DNA from: CAZVCJ01 sp964625745
GTDB lineage: Bacteria; Chloroflexota; Anaerolineae; VGOG01
Direction: 5' to 3'
Assembly (NCBI GenBank): GCA_964625745.1
Contig: CAZVCJ010000002.1
Span: 1 to 64,000 of the forward strand
DNA length: 64,000 bases
Shown here in pieces: positions 50,433 through 58,211 of the stretch. Position 1 is the stretch's first letter. The number at the start of each line of letters is the position of its first letter. A model generated the notes under the pieces. The model ran no database searches and had not been told where the DNA came from. It was given only the letters and a program-made list of their open reading frames with translations. A program made the translations under genes and the position numbers.

Positions 50433-51863
50433 TCAATAGGCCCTCGCAAAGACGGCCTGTTCCCTGGCCTCCTTACCGCAGAGAATGCAGCGGCCCACCT
50501 CCCCCTTCTGATCGAAGGGAATGCAGCGGATGGTGGCTTTGGTCTCCTCTTTGATGGCCGCCTCGCACTCGCCAGAGCCGCACCAATAGGCGTAGATGAA
50601 GCCACCGTCCCCCTCGATGATCTGCTTGAGTTCACCATAGTCGTCCACTTCAAAAGAGTTCTCGTCGAGGAAGCTCTTGGCTCGTCGGAACAAGCTCTGC
50701 TGGATGTCATCGAGGAGATCGTCGAGGCGCTGGGCCAGGCCCTCCTGGGGAACGGTGGTCTTCTTGCTACCTTCCCTCCGGGCCAGGGTAACTTGCCCCT
50801 GGGCCACGTCTCTGGGCCCGATTTCCAGGCGTAGAGGCACGCCCCGCAGCTCCCACTCGTTGAACTTCCACCCGGGCGAGTATTCCTCGCGGTCGTCCAC
50901 CTTGTAGCGCACCTTCTCGTCGAAGGTGGTCGTGATATCTTCGACTACCTTCAGCACCCTTGCCTTCTCCTCCTCGCTCTTCCAGATGGGGATGATGACG
51001 AGCTGAAGGGGGGCTATCTTAGGCGGCAGGATCAAACCCTGGTCATCGCCGTGAACCATTATCACTGCCCCTACCATGCGGGTGCTGAGCCCCCAGCTCG
51101 TGGTCCAGCAGTACTGTAGCTCATTGTTCTGGTCCAGGTACTTGATGTCGAAGGCCTTAGCGAAGTTCTGACCCAGGAAGTGGGAGGTGCCGGACTGCAG
51201 AGCCCACCTGTTGCCCATCATGGCTTCGATGGTGTAACTGGCGTCCCCACCAGCGAACTTCTCCGACTCGCTCTTGCGTCCGGTGATGACGGGAATGGCC
51301 GCGTCGGTCTCGGCGAAGTCGCGGTACACTTCCAGCATGCGCAGGGTCTCTTCCTCTGCTTCCTCAGCAGTAGCGTGGGCGGTGTGTCCCTCCTGCCAGA
51401 GGAACTCAGTGGTGCGCAGGAACAACCGGGGACGCTTCTCCCAGCGCACCACGTTGCACCACTGGTTAATGAGAATGGGCAAGTCCCGATAGGAGCGCAC
51501 CCACTGGGAGTACATGTGGCCGATGACCGTCTCCGAGGTAGGGCGCACGATGAGAGGTTCTTCCAGCTTCTTGCCGCCGCCGTGGGTCACCACTGCCAGT
51601 TCAGGAGCGAACCCCGCCACGTGCTCGGCTTCCTTGCGGATGAAGCTCTGGGGGATGAATAGAGGGAAGTAAGCGTTCACGTGACCGGTGGCCTTGAAGC
51701 GGCGGTCCAGACCCTCTTTGATGTTCTCCCAGAGGGTGTAGCCGTAGGGTCGGATGACCATGCAGCCCTTGACCGGGGCATAGTCGGCCATCTCCGCCCG
51801 CTGGATGACGTCCGTATACCAGCGGGAGTAATCCTTGCTGCGCGGTGTGATCTTCTTTGCCAT
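50433..51863 (-). CDS. proS: prolyl-tRNA synthetase, short (archaeal/eukaryotic-like) type
   Basis: Class II synthetase charging tRNA-Pro. 476 aa, lacking the bacterial-type editing insertion. Motif 2 region RPRLFLRTTEFLWQEGHTAH, motif 3 region STRMVGAVIMVHGDDQGLIL, and RPTSETVIGHMYSQWVRSYR are clear. The anticodon-binding domain and a C-terminal zinc-type domain (WCGSGECEA and GRCILCGKEA) are present. ATG at 51863 after GGAGGAG. Preceded by a T-box leader whose specifier triplet reads CCC. Confidence 0.96.
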   Translation of the reverse strand: MAKKITPRSKDYSRWYTDVIQRAEMADYAPVKGCMVIRPYGYTLWENIKEGLDRRFKATGHVNAYFPLFIPQSFIRKEAEHVAGFAPELAVVTHGGGKKLEEPLIVRPTSETVIGHMYSQWVRSYRDLPILINQWCNVVRWEKRPRLFLRTTEFLWQEGHTAHATAEEAEEETLRMLEVYRDFAETDAAIPVITGRKSESEKFAGGDASYTIEAMMGNRWALQSGTSHFLGQNFAKAFDIKYLDQNNELQYCWTTSWGLSTRMVGAVIMVHGDDQGLILPPKIAPLQLVIIPIWKSEEEKARVLKVVEDITTTFDEKVRYKVDDREEYSPGWKFNEWELRGVPLRLEIGPRDVAQGQVTLARREGSKKTTVPQEGLAQRLDDLLDDIQQSLFRRAKSFLDENSFEVDDYGELKQIIEGDGGFIYAYWCGSGECEAAIKEETKATIRCIPFDQKGEVGRCILCGKEAREQAVFARAY

Positions 51864-51880
51864 GTTCTCTCCTCCTCTTT

Positions 51881-51963
51881 GGTCTGGTGGTCAGGTAGTC
51901 CTTGGTCAGATGGCCCAAAGATTGAGAGACTGCTTGACCGAGGACCACCCGACTATCTGACCA
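51881..51963. repeat. GGTCTGGTGGTCAGG...GACTATCTGACC dyad repeat between T-box and proS
   Basis: Arms GGTCTGGTGGTCAGGTAGTC and GACCGAGGACCACCCGAC plus CTATCTGACC phrases. It lies between the T-box terminator and the proS ribosome site. Confidence 0.7.
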
Positions 51964-51980
51964 ACGTCCAGCTAAATCAA

Positions 51981-52386
51981 AAACACCCCATCCTCTAAGG
52001 ACGAGGTGTTCATACCCCGTGGTACCACCCTAGTTGGCTTGCCACAGCCCACTCAACCGATACGGAGTAGTCACTCGTACTGAGCCCTGTCCTGAGTTCC
52101 GTCGAAGGGCTGTCGAAGTACTCGATACCGTTCCTTACGATAACGGGAGGAATCCGGCCAAGCTTAGCGGTTATTGGTCTGGTGGTCGGATAGTTCTTCG
52201 TCAGATGGTCCGAAAGACTACTCGACCGCGGACCATCCGACCATCTGACCACCAGACCATTCGCCTTTTCGCTCGCAGCTCCTGGGTGGGTTCGGTGTAG
52301 GTTGTGATGCTAGCTTTCACCTTCTCTAGCTCGCTGTGATCATTGCTCTACACTTACTATTCCCAATCGTCGCTTTTGGCGTATTG
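51981..52386 (-). ncRNA. T-box leader (tRNA-Pro sensing) of proS
   Basis: On the minus strand: stem I region with GGGAATAGTAAGTG, AGAGAAGGTGAAAGCTAGC, and GAA-CCC-A, giving specifier CCC (52290-52288, Pro). The T-box motif AGGGTGGTACCACGG is at 52031-52018, followed by terminator AACACCTCGTCCT-TAG-AGGATGGGGTGTT (51983-52013) and T5. Between stem I and the antiterminator are two dispersed repeats: a GGTCAGATGG-type hairpin (52175-52260) and a CTGTCCTGAGTTCCGTCGAAGG copy (52083-52123). Uncharged tRNA-Pro should raise proS expression. Confidence 0.9.
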
Positions 52387-52392
52387 AGGGAT

Positions 52393-52421
52393 AAGATAAC
52401 ACAAGTTCGGTGTTTTGTCAA
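52393..52421 (-). promoter_or_regulatory. promoter for the T-box-proS transcript
   Basis: Minus strand TTGACA (52421-52416), 17-base spacer, TATCTT (52398-52393), directly ahead of the T-box stem I. Confidence 0.8.
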
Positions 52422-52426
52422 GTTGT

Positions 52427-53425
52427 TCAGATAGTGACGACGTCTCCCGCCCACTCCCGGTTCTCTCGATACCAGCCTACCAACTGGGCCACGCCTTCTC
52501 GGAAAGTGGCCTGCGGCCGCCAGCTAAGGAGACGTTCCGCCTTGGAGATGTCCGCCCACGTGGCCAGCACATCGGCGGGATGACGGGGCCTGTGCTCGAT
52601 GTTTGCCTTCTTCCCCACCAGTTCTTCTACCAGCCGGATGGCATCGCTCAGCACGATCGGCTCGTCGGAGCCCAGGTTGATCACCTCGTAGCCCAGAGGC
52701 CTCAGGGCAGCTATCGTACCGCGGGCGATGTCCTCCACGTAGGTGAAGTCCCGTTCTTGCTTGCCATCCCCGTACACGATCAACGGCCGCCCCTCGCTGA
52801 TCCACTGCACGAAGCGGAACATGCTCATGTCGGGCCGCCCCGCCGGGCCGTAGACGGTGAAGTAGCGCAGCACCGTCACGTCAATGCCGTACAAATAGTG
52901 GTACGTGTAGCACAGTGCTTCGGCCGCTTTCTTCGAGGCCGCGTAGGGCGAGAGCGGCCCGTCGGTGTCGGCATCCTCTCTGAAAGGCCGGGGGTTGTTG
53001 GCCCCGTACAGACTGGACGTAGAGGCCTGCACGAACTTCTTCACCTCAAATTCCCGGCACAGTTCCAACAGGTTCAGCGTGCCCGTCACATTGGTCTCGA
53101 AATAGATCCAGGGGTTTTCGACGGACTGGCGGACGCCAGCGCGGGCGGCCAGGTTGATGACCGCCGCCCACAGACCACCTGCCGTCGCCTCCTCAAAGAG
53201 GCCGCGCAGCGATTCTCGGTCACAAATATCAAGGAGATGGAAAGTGAAGGCCGCTTCGCTTACAGGGTGATCCTCAAGCTGACCAAGTCGCCAGTGCTTG
53301 AGGCGAGGATCGTACGCGTCGTTGAAGTTGTCTATGCCTATCACCCTGTGGCCGTCAGCCAGCAGGAACTCACAGACTTTCCAGCCGATGAACCCAGCGC
53401 AACCCGTCACCAGGTATGTTATCAA
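52427..53425 (-). CDS. NAD-dependent sugar-nucleotide epimerase
   Basis: 332 aa from a TTG at 53425 (GGGAGG five bases upstream); the longer frame to 53458 is not needed. Extended SDR: YLVTGCAGFIGWKVCEFLL, VIGIDNFNDAYDPRLKHWRL, the VINLAARAGVRQSVENP block, catalytic YAASKKAAEAL and FTVYGPAGRPDMSMFRF. The combination resembles UDP-glucuronate 4-epimerase or related nucleotide-sugar epimerases. It acts in surface polysaccharide synthesis. Exact substrate not determined. Confidence 0.88.
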   Translation of the reverse strand: MITYLVTGCAGFIGWKVCEFLLADGHRVIGIDNFNDAYDPRLKHWRLGQLEDHPVSEAAFTFHLLDICDRESLRGLFEEATAGGLWAAVINLAARAGVRQSVENPWIYFETNVTGTLNLLELCREFEVKKFVQASTSSLYGANNPRPFREDADTDGPLSPYAASKKAAEALCYTYHYLYGIDVTVLRYFTVYGPAGRPDMSMFRFVQWISEGRPLIVYGDGKQERDFTYVEDIARGTIAALRPLGYEVINLGSDEPIVLSDAIRLVEELVGKKANIEHRPRHPADVLATWADISKAERLLSWRPQATFREGVAQLVGWYRENREWAGDVVTI

Positions 53426-53475
53426 AGTCGCCTCCCTTCTATAACTTGGCCGCCACACTTCGTGGCGGCCCGAGG

Positions 53476-53548
53476 TGCCCCCAAGGGAATTCGAATCCCT
53501 GTCGCGGCCTTGAAAGGGCCGTGTCCTAGGCCTCTAGACGATGGGGGC
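53476..53548 (-). tRNA. tRNA-Glu (anticodon UUC)
   Basis: 73 bases on the minus strand. Acceptor GCCCCCA pairs with TGGGGGC, discriminator A. Anticodon stem GGCCC/GGGCC-type encloses CTTTCAA with TTC; T-arm loop TTCGAAT is intact (AGGGATTCGAATCCCT). The CCA end is not encoded. Confidence 0.95.
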
Positions 53549-53594
53549 ATCTGAACCGCTCTTATTCTACTCGAAAAAGCGAGAATGGTCAAGC

Positions 53595-53927
53595 TCACAG
53601 TTTGCCCAGTTCCTTCAATACCTGGCGAGTGACCAGTCTCACCAGTTCTTCTTCGTTGCGCTCAGGCGTGGGTCCGGAGGGAGGGCGATCAACAGCCAAG
53701 TCGCAGACTCCACAACTGGCGCAGAAGTCCTCTTCCTCCCCCTCGCTGGCCAGCCCTTTTTCCCTCCTCATCTGGAGCAGCTTGGCGACTTCGGCGGGAG
53801 GCAAAGGGGTCTCCTGGCCTAACTGGCGCAGGATCAGGGTGACGTAGGCGGCGTGTTCCATCTTCTCCAGCTTGAGGTAGGCATCAAAAGGGTCCTGGCC
53901 CACGGTCAATGTGCCGCGCCGCTGGCC
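53595..53927 (-). pseudogene. truncated duplicate of the class II aldolase gene
   Basis: About 220 bases (53703-53920) are nearly identical to 57489-57700, the 3' part of the intact aldolase. The frame reads PFDAYLKLEKMEHAAYVTLI and DFCASCGVCDL as in that gene, but then diverges and ends VRLVTRQVLKELGKL, which may be the ancestral C-terminus. The 5' part is replaced by the start of uvrB. Confidence 0.8.
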
Positions 53928-54040
53928 CCTAGCAGAGTCTGGTGCTTATGGCCCTGGTGGAGTCCCTCCACCAGGGCCTCGATAGCCGTCGGCTGGTCGC
54001 CGGTGGGTTGGAAATCGGACACGAGTTTGAACTCTGGCAT
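53906..54040 (-). pseudogene. uvrB: uvrB 5' fragment
   Basis: ATG at 54040 after GGAGGA opens a 44-codon frame reading FKLVSDFQPTGDQPTAIEAL then VEGLHQGHKHQTLLGASGAA: the start of excinuclease subunit UvrB up to its Walker A loop (normally LLGATGTGKT). The sequence then runs into the aldolase duplicate and stops. A good promoter (54063-54091) precedes it. Either a genomic rearrangement or an assembly chimaera truncated uvrB. Confidence 0.85.
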
Positions 54041-54062
54041 CTCTCATCCTCCTCCAGGTAGA

Positions 54063-54091
54063 ATTATACTTGACTTGGCCGCCTTTGTCCA
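54063..54091 (-). promoter_or_regulatory. promoter of the truncated uvrB
   Basis: Minus strand TGGACA (54091-54086), 17-base spacer, TATAAT (54068-54063), about 25 bases before the ATG. Confidence 0.7.
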
Positions 54092-54109
54092 GCTAGATAT
54101 ATTGGCCTT

Positions 54110-54149
54110 CAAAAACAAAAGGTTCTGGCAAACCATCCACCAGAACCTT
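54110..54149 (-). terminator. intrinsic terminator
   Basis: Minus strand AAGGTTCTGG (54149-54140), 11-base loop, CCAGAACCTT (54128-54119), then TTGTTTTTG. It would end the transcript coming from the RTX gene before the uvrB promoter. Confidence 0.8.
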
Positions 54150-54160
54150 CTGCTACTGAA

Positions 54161-54191
54161 GACCTGACAGGTTTCGAAAACCTGTCAGGTC
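54161..54191. repeat. GACCTGACAGGTTT palindrome
   Basis: Perfect 14-bp inverted repeat GACCTGACAGGTTT-CGA-AAACCTGTCAGGTC. I recognise the CTGACAGGTTT core as a common interspersed palindrome in environmental genomes. Confidence 0.75.
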
Positions 54192-54205
54192 TAGAACTTT
54201 CATTC

Positions 54206-54308
54206 TCAGACCCTCCTGTGCCTCCTGACCAGCGCAACCGTCGAGGCTGTGAGGAAAGCCAGTACCGCTAGCCCCAGCTACGGCGCCAATAGCTTGGGCT
54301 TGCTTAGC
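54206..54308 (-). pseudogene. remnant of a C-terminal membrane anchor
   Basis: Just after the RTX stop, an alternative frame reads LSKPKLLAP, a TAG, then LGLAVLAFLTASTVALV and RRHRRV-stop: a hydrophobic helix with a basic end, like a sorting-signal anchor. Broken by one stop and out of frame with the RTX gene. Confidence 0.3.
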
Positions 54309-55557
54309 TCCCCTTTAGGATAAGCGGGAGGTAGATCTGGAAGTAGGGCGTGGCTGTTGAGGTGGGCGTAGGCGTTACCGTTGGCGTGGCAGTCGGCGTC
54401 GGGGTAAGCGTCGGTGTAGCGGTAGGCGTGGCTGTCGGAGTGGATGTCGGCGTATCAGTAGGCGTAGGGGTGGGGGTGATGCTGGGTGAATTGCTAATGT
54501 TGACCGTTTCAAAGTTGATGTAGGTGACCGGTGCGAAGCCTTCGGCTATGATGGTCGTCCCGTCGTCCGTAACCGCGGCACCCTGGGCATCGAAGTTCAG
54601 TGTGTCTCCTGTCTGGTGATCCCCGCCGTCAAGGTCACGCGGCACGTCAATGGGGTCCACAAAGACCACGTCATCGAAGCTGCTGCCGACGAAGCTCTCG
54701 AATTGGCCTCCGAGCCGCACGGTATTGCCGCCGGCGTCCACCTCCTGGTCCACATCCGCCAGATCCATATCTATCGTGATCCCAGAGGCAGCAAGGAAGA
54801 AGTCCAGAGTGTCGTCGCCACTCTCGTCGCTTAAGGTGTCAGCACCGCTTGATTCGACGAGGTAGGTGTCGTCGCCAGGCCCACCGTCTACAGTGTCGTT
54901 GCCATCATCGTCGAGCAGCGTGTACTCGCCACCCTTGCCGTTGCGCATCATGGGGTTGCCATGACCGCCGGCCAGCGTATCGTCACCATCACCGCCATCC
55001 AGCACGTCGTTGCCAGCGCCGCCGCGCAGGATGTCATGGCCAGGCACGCCGGCCGGCTCATCGCCGTACAGGTGGTCGTCGCCAAGCCCGCCGTCTATGA
55101 CGTCGTCGCCATTCCCGCCTCTTAGCAGATCGTCGCCAGCACGGCCATTTATGGTGTCGTTATCATTCTCGCCAAAGAGCTTGTCAATCCCGTCACCCCC
55201 AATGAGTATGTCAGTCGCGCACGCCCCAAACACCTCGGAGTAAGTAAGCCCAGTGTAGTCCAGAAGGGTAACACCGCTGAGATCTATCACGTTACTCTCG
55301 GGACTCCCGTAGCCTATTATCTTCGTGACGTCAGAGCAGGGGTACGGGCCGGTAGACGGATCCATTCCGTTGAAGTTCACCATACCCATCATGCATGTGA
55401 CTTCGGCGTTACCCGGGCCGGAGGCGAAATTGAATGTGGAACCGTCCATCCACGCGTAGGGGCCGGCCACGATAGATTGCGGAGTCACAAGTGTGCTCGT
55501 TAAGAGCAGGGCCAGCGAGCCTAGCTGCAATAAGAACTTGCTTTTGTTGTGAATCAT
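54304..55557 (-). CDS. RTX-type calcium-binding secreted protein
   Basis: 417 aa. ATG at 55557 after AAGGAGG. Signal peptide (1-31). Residues 115-215 hold nonapeptide Ca-binding repeats (GGDGIDKLFGENDNDTINGR, GGNGDDVIDGGLGDDHLYG), then a beta domain, a long Thr/Pro linker (TPTPTPTDTPTSTPTATPT) and the terminal YFQIYLPLILKGS. Classical RTX proteins leave by type I secretion; here a Sec-type signal suggests another route. Likely an extracellular structural or adhesive protein. Confidence 0.85.
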   Translation of the reverse strand: MIHNKSKFLLQLGSLALLLTSTLVTPQSIVAGPYAWMDGSTFNFASGPGNAEVTCMMGMVNFNGMDPSTGPYPCSDVTKIIGYGSPESNVIDLSGVTLLDYTGLTYSEVFGACATDILIGGDGIDKLFGENDNDTINGRAGDDLLRGGNGDDVIDGGLGDDHLYGDEPAGVPGHDILRGGAGNDVLDGGDGDDTLAGGHGNPMMRNGKGGEYTLLDDDGNDTVDGGPGDDTYLVESSGADTLSDESGDDTLDFFLAASGITIDMDLADVDQEVDAGGNTVRLGGQFESFVGSSFDDVVFVDPIDVPRDLDGGDHQTGDTLNFDAQGAAVTDDGTTIIAEGFAPVTYINFETVNISNSPSITPTPTPTDTPTSTPTATPTATPTLTPTPTATPTVTPTPTSTATPYFQIYLPLILKGS

Positions 55558-55613
55558 TTGATTTTCCTCCTTAATTTGGGGTAGCTTACGCCCAGGTGGG
55601 CCTGAATAAAGGT

Positions 55614-55688
55614 GATGATGAGTAACGAGTCAACGAGTAACGAGTTCACGAGTCACCCGTTACCTCATTGACTCATTGACTCGTTGCC
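55614..55688. repeat. GATGAGTAACGAGTCAACG...CATTGACTCGTTGCC dyad repeat
   Basis: Arms of GTAACGAGTCAACGAGTAACG and their complement at the 3' end of the multihaem gene; that gene's stop codon (55673) lies inside the repeat. Confidence 0.75.
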
Positions 55689-57325
55689 TCTTTCCAGATC
55701 AGCGGCAAAAAGACGTCCCACCACGGCTCGATGGACAACTCGGCTTGCGCCTCCTCCATCACCACGTCGGTCGTGTCCCAGCCCTTGGCGTCCATCACGG
55801 CCTGAAACAGGCGCCGGAAGCGCAACTCGGCGGTGACGGTCACTGGCCGACCAGCAGCCGGCGCGGTGAAGGTATAGACCGACGTGTCGCTAGCCATGGC
55901 CGGGATGCGGTTGTCGCTGACGATGATGGTTGGCCGCCAGTAGCTTATCACGGGCGACTCGCCCGTCTCCTCGTCGCGAAGCACCTTGGCAAAAGCCTTG
56001 CCCGGGAGCCCGGCTTGGTCGCCGCCCCAGTCGGGCACAGTGGGGCCGCCTTGCTGAGGCAGGTCTTGCCCGAGCGCGTCCGTGGCCGTGATTACCAGGA
56101 GCAGGTGTCGCCCCGGATGGTCGGTGGGCACGTGGTGGCCAGCGTCGGTGTTGGTGATGGTCACTGTCGCTTGCAGAGAGCCTTTCACCTGTTGCGCCGA
56201 CACAGTCATGGTCACTGTGTTCTGCAGCAAGTCCACGTCCGAAGCGCCCGGTTGCAGGTGGGAGGCAATGAGGGCGGGGTCCCGGATGAACCCGCCTTTC
56301 CACGGGAAGACAAAGTAGTCCATGCCGGTGGGGGTCATGTGGCAGGTCTGGCACTCGATGCCCTGCGCCGGATAGGGGCTTTCCAGCCACTCTTTGAAGG
56401 ACTGGTAGATGGGCGTGCCCCCGAAGCTGAACTGGTGGCAGGGGGCACAGAACTGGCTCTTCTTCTCCAGCTCCAGATAGGTGACCCGGCGTGTGACATC
56501 GTCGAAGGGACCGAAGAAGAGTACACCGCTTGGCGGCGAGCGGTAGAGGCGCATGGACAGGGCTCCCGGCCTGTCCTCATAAGGCAACCCTGTGGCCGGG
56601 TCCAGGTAGACGTCTCCCACCTTGTGGCAGAACTCGCAGAAGACGCCTTCGGTATCCACCCCCGACAACTCGTTCATGTCGGTGCTAAAGGTACCGGTGA
56701 TGGTGGCGGTGCCGGTGAAGGGGGTGGCGATGCCGGCGATGGCGGCGGTGGGGGCGTGGCAGGTCGCGCAGTTGCCGGCCGTGCCGGTGAAGTCGAGCTT
56801 GTAGCCGGGGGTGACAGTGATCGTACTGGTGACGTCGGTGCCGTTGTAGATGGAGAAGAATCGAGGGCTGGTGGCAGAGTCGGCGTGGGCGTTGGCTCGC
56901 CACTGGGACCAGGCCACCATGCAGTGCGTGCAACTCATGATGTGGTCGGGGTCGTTGGATGAGAACCACTGATAGTCGGGGTTGTCGGTGGTGTAATGGG
57001 GTTTGAGGGTGATGGTGATCCCAGTCTGCGGCGGCGTGACCGTAGCCCAGCCTACGAAATAGCCCTCTTGCCAGGCGGTGATAGTGATCTGGATTCCCTC
57101 GGTCAGCCCGTCCAGGGTGAAGACACCGTCTGGGGCGCTGGTGGTGGCGCTGTTGGTGGTCTGCTGGCGCACAATAGCACCAGCAACCGGCCCGCCGTCT
57201 TGTTCCATGACTATGCCATTCACGGCGACGATCTCCTGCGTCGTCGCCGGCTGCGCCAGCCAGAGCCACGTCAGAGCCCCCATCGTCAGGCTGAGAGTCG
57301 CTAACCAGAGCACTCGTTTGTTCAT
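55673..57325 (-). CDS. secreted multihaem cytochrome c-like protein
   Basis: 550 aa from the ATG at 57325 (GGAGGAG upstream). Signal peptide, then a carboxypeptidase-regulatory-like sandwich (VNGIVMEQDGGPVAGAIVRQ), then haem motifs CATCH, CEFCH, CAPCH and CQTCH. An earlier SCTHCMVAW has Met instead of the haem-ligating His, so it is probably not a c-type site unless the ligand differs. A beta domain follows (TVTITNTDAGHHVPTDHPGR, a possible distal His source). The C-terminus WWDVFLPLIWKEATSQ carries the YLPL-like tag. Probably extracellular electron transfer or nitrogen/sulfur redox; substrate unknown. Confidence 0.82.
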   Translation of the reverse strand: MNKRVLWLATLSLTMGALTWLWLAQPATTQEIVAVNGIVMEQDGGPVAGAIVRQQTTNSATTSAPDGVFTLDGLTEGIQITITAWQEGYFVGWATVTPPQTGITITLKPHYTTDNPDYQWFSSNDPDHIMSCTHCMVAWSQWRANAHADSATSPRFFSIYNGTDVTSTITVTPGYKLDFTGTAGNCATCHAPTAAIAGIATPFTGTATITGTFSTDMNELSGVDTEGVFCEFCHKVGDVYLDPATGLPYEDRPGALSMRLYRSPPSGVLFFGPFDDVTRRVTYLELEKKSQFCAPCHQFSFGGTPIYQSFKEWLESPYPAQGIECQTCHMTPTGMDYFVFPWKGGFIRDPALIASHLQPGASDVDLLQNTVTMTVSAQQVKGSLQATVTITNTDAGHHVPTDHPGRHLLLVITATDALGQDLPQQGGPTVPDWGGDQAGLPGKAFAKVLRDEETGESPVISYWRPTIIVSDNRIPAMASDTSVYTFTAPAAGRPVTVTAELRFRRLFQAVMDAKGWDTTDVVMEEAQAELSIEPWWDVFLPLIWKEATSQ

Positions 57326-57416
57326 TCTCAACTCTCCTCCCTTGCTAAAGTATAGCAGGTTTTGGCTCATTTGGCAGTTGGAGAATGGGGAGCGTTACGT
57401 GTTTGGGACAGAGCAG

Positions 57417-58211
57417 TCAACCTAGGCCATCTATGATTCGCTCAATTTCAGTAGTGGGCCCAGCGGGAGAGCAACCAGTTGCCAGGTCGCAGACGCCACA
57501 ACTGGCGCAGAAGTCCTCTTCCTCCCCCTCGCTGGCCAGCCCTTTTTCCCTCCTCATCTGGAGCAGCTTGGCGACTTCGGCGGGAGGCAAAGGGGTCTCC
57601 TGGCCTAACTGGCGCAGGATCAGGGTGACGTAGGCGGCGTGTTCCATCTTCTCCAGCTTGAGGTAGGCATCAAAAGGGTCCTGGCCCACGGTCAATGTGC
57701 CGTGCCGCTGGATGACCAGGGCATCGTGGTTGGCGATGAGGTCCCTGATCGCCCCAGGCCCTTCGGCGCTGGAGGGAGTGGCGTATTCGGCGGTGGGGAT
57801 CAGGCCCAGAGTGACGACCACCTCTGGCAGGAGGCACCTGGCCAGGGAGATGCCAGCGATGCTCAGGGCGACACAGATGGGGGGATGGGCGTGGACGACA
57901 GCGCCGATGTCGGGCCGCTGCCGATAGGCCTCCAGGTGCATCGGTAATTCAGAGGTCGGCTTCAGAGCACGACTGGCGGGCTCGTAAGAGGGGACCCGCT
58001 TGCCCGCCAGGTCGGTTACGATCAACTGCTCAGGGGCGAGGAAGCCTTTGCTGAAGCCGCTGGGAGTGGACAGGATACGGTTCTTGCCCAGACGCACCGA
58101 GACGTTGCCGTCGGTGGCGGCTACATACCCCTTCTCGTGGAGGAGGCGACAGACGCGGACGATCTCCTTTCGCCATGCTTGCTCTGTTTGGTTATCCAGG
58201 TAGCTGCTCAA
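57417..58211 (-). CDS. class II aldolase/adducin family protein (intact copy)
   Basis: 264 aa, AraD/FucA-like zinc aldolase. Start TTG at 58211, overlapping the previous gene end. Visible: LHEKGYVAATDGNVSVRLG, the ILSTPSGFSKGFL phosphate loop, zinc ligands HAHPP and QRHGTLTVG, and TSELPMHLEAY with the catalytic Glu. The C-terminal tail carries an unusual Cys cluster (DFCASCGVCDL), which could bind metal. Its end differs from the truncated copy at 53595-53927, and one of the two is probably chimaeric. Confidence 0.88.
   Translation of the reverse strand: MSSYLDNQTEQAWRKEIVRVCRLLHEKGYVAATDGNVSVRLGKNRILSTPSGFSKGFLAPEQLIVTDLAGKRVPSYEPASRALKPTSELPMHLEAYRQRPDIGAVVHAHPPICVALSIAGISLARCLLPEVVVTLGLIPTAEYATPSSAEGPGAIRDLIANHDALVIQRHGTLTVGQDPFDAYLKLEKMEHAAYVTLILRQLGQETPLPPAEVAKLLQMRREKGLASEGEEEDFCASCGVCDLATGCSPAGPTTEIERIIDGLG

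Noticed and set aside
53595..53909. Independent small gene at 53.6 kb
   Set aside because: It is the 3' part of a duplicated aldolase, lacking the zinc site and start; treated as a pseudogene.
54355..54480. Second block of GTGGGCGTAGGCG-type repeats
   Set aside because: Coding for the Thr/Pro linker of the RTX protein, not an independent repeat element.
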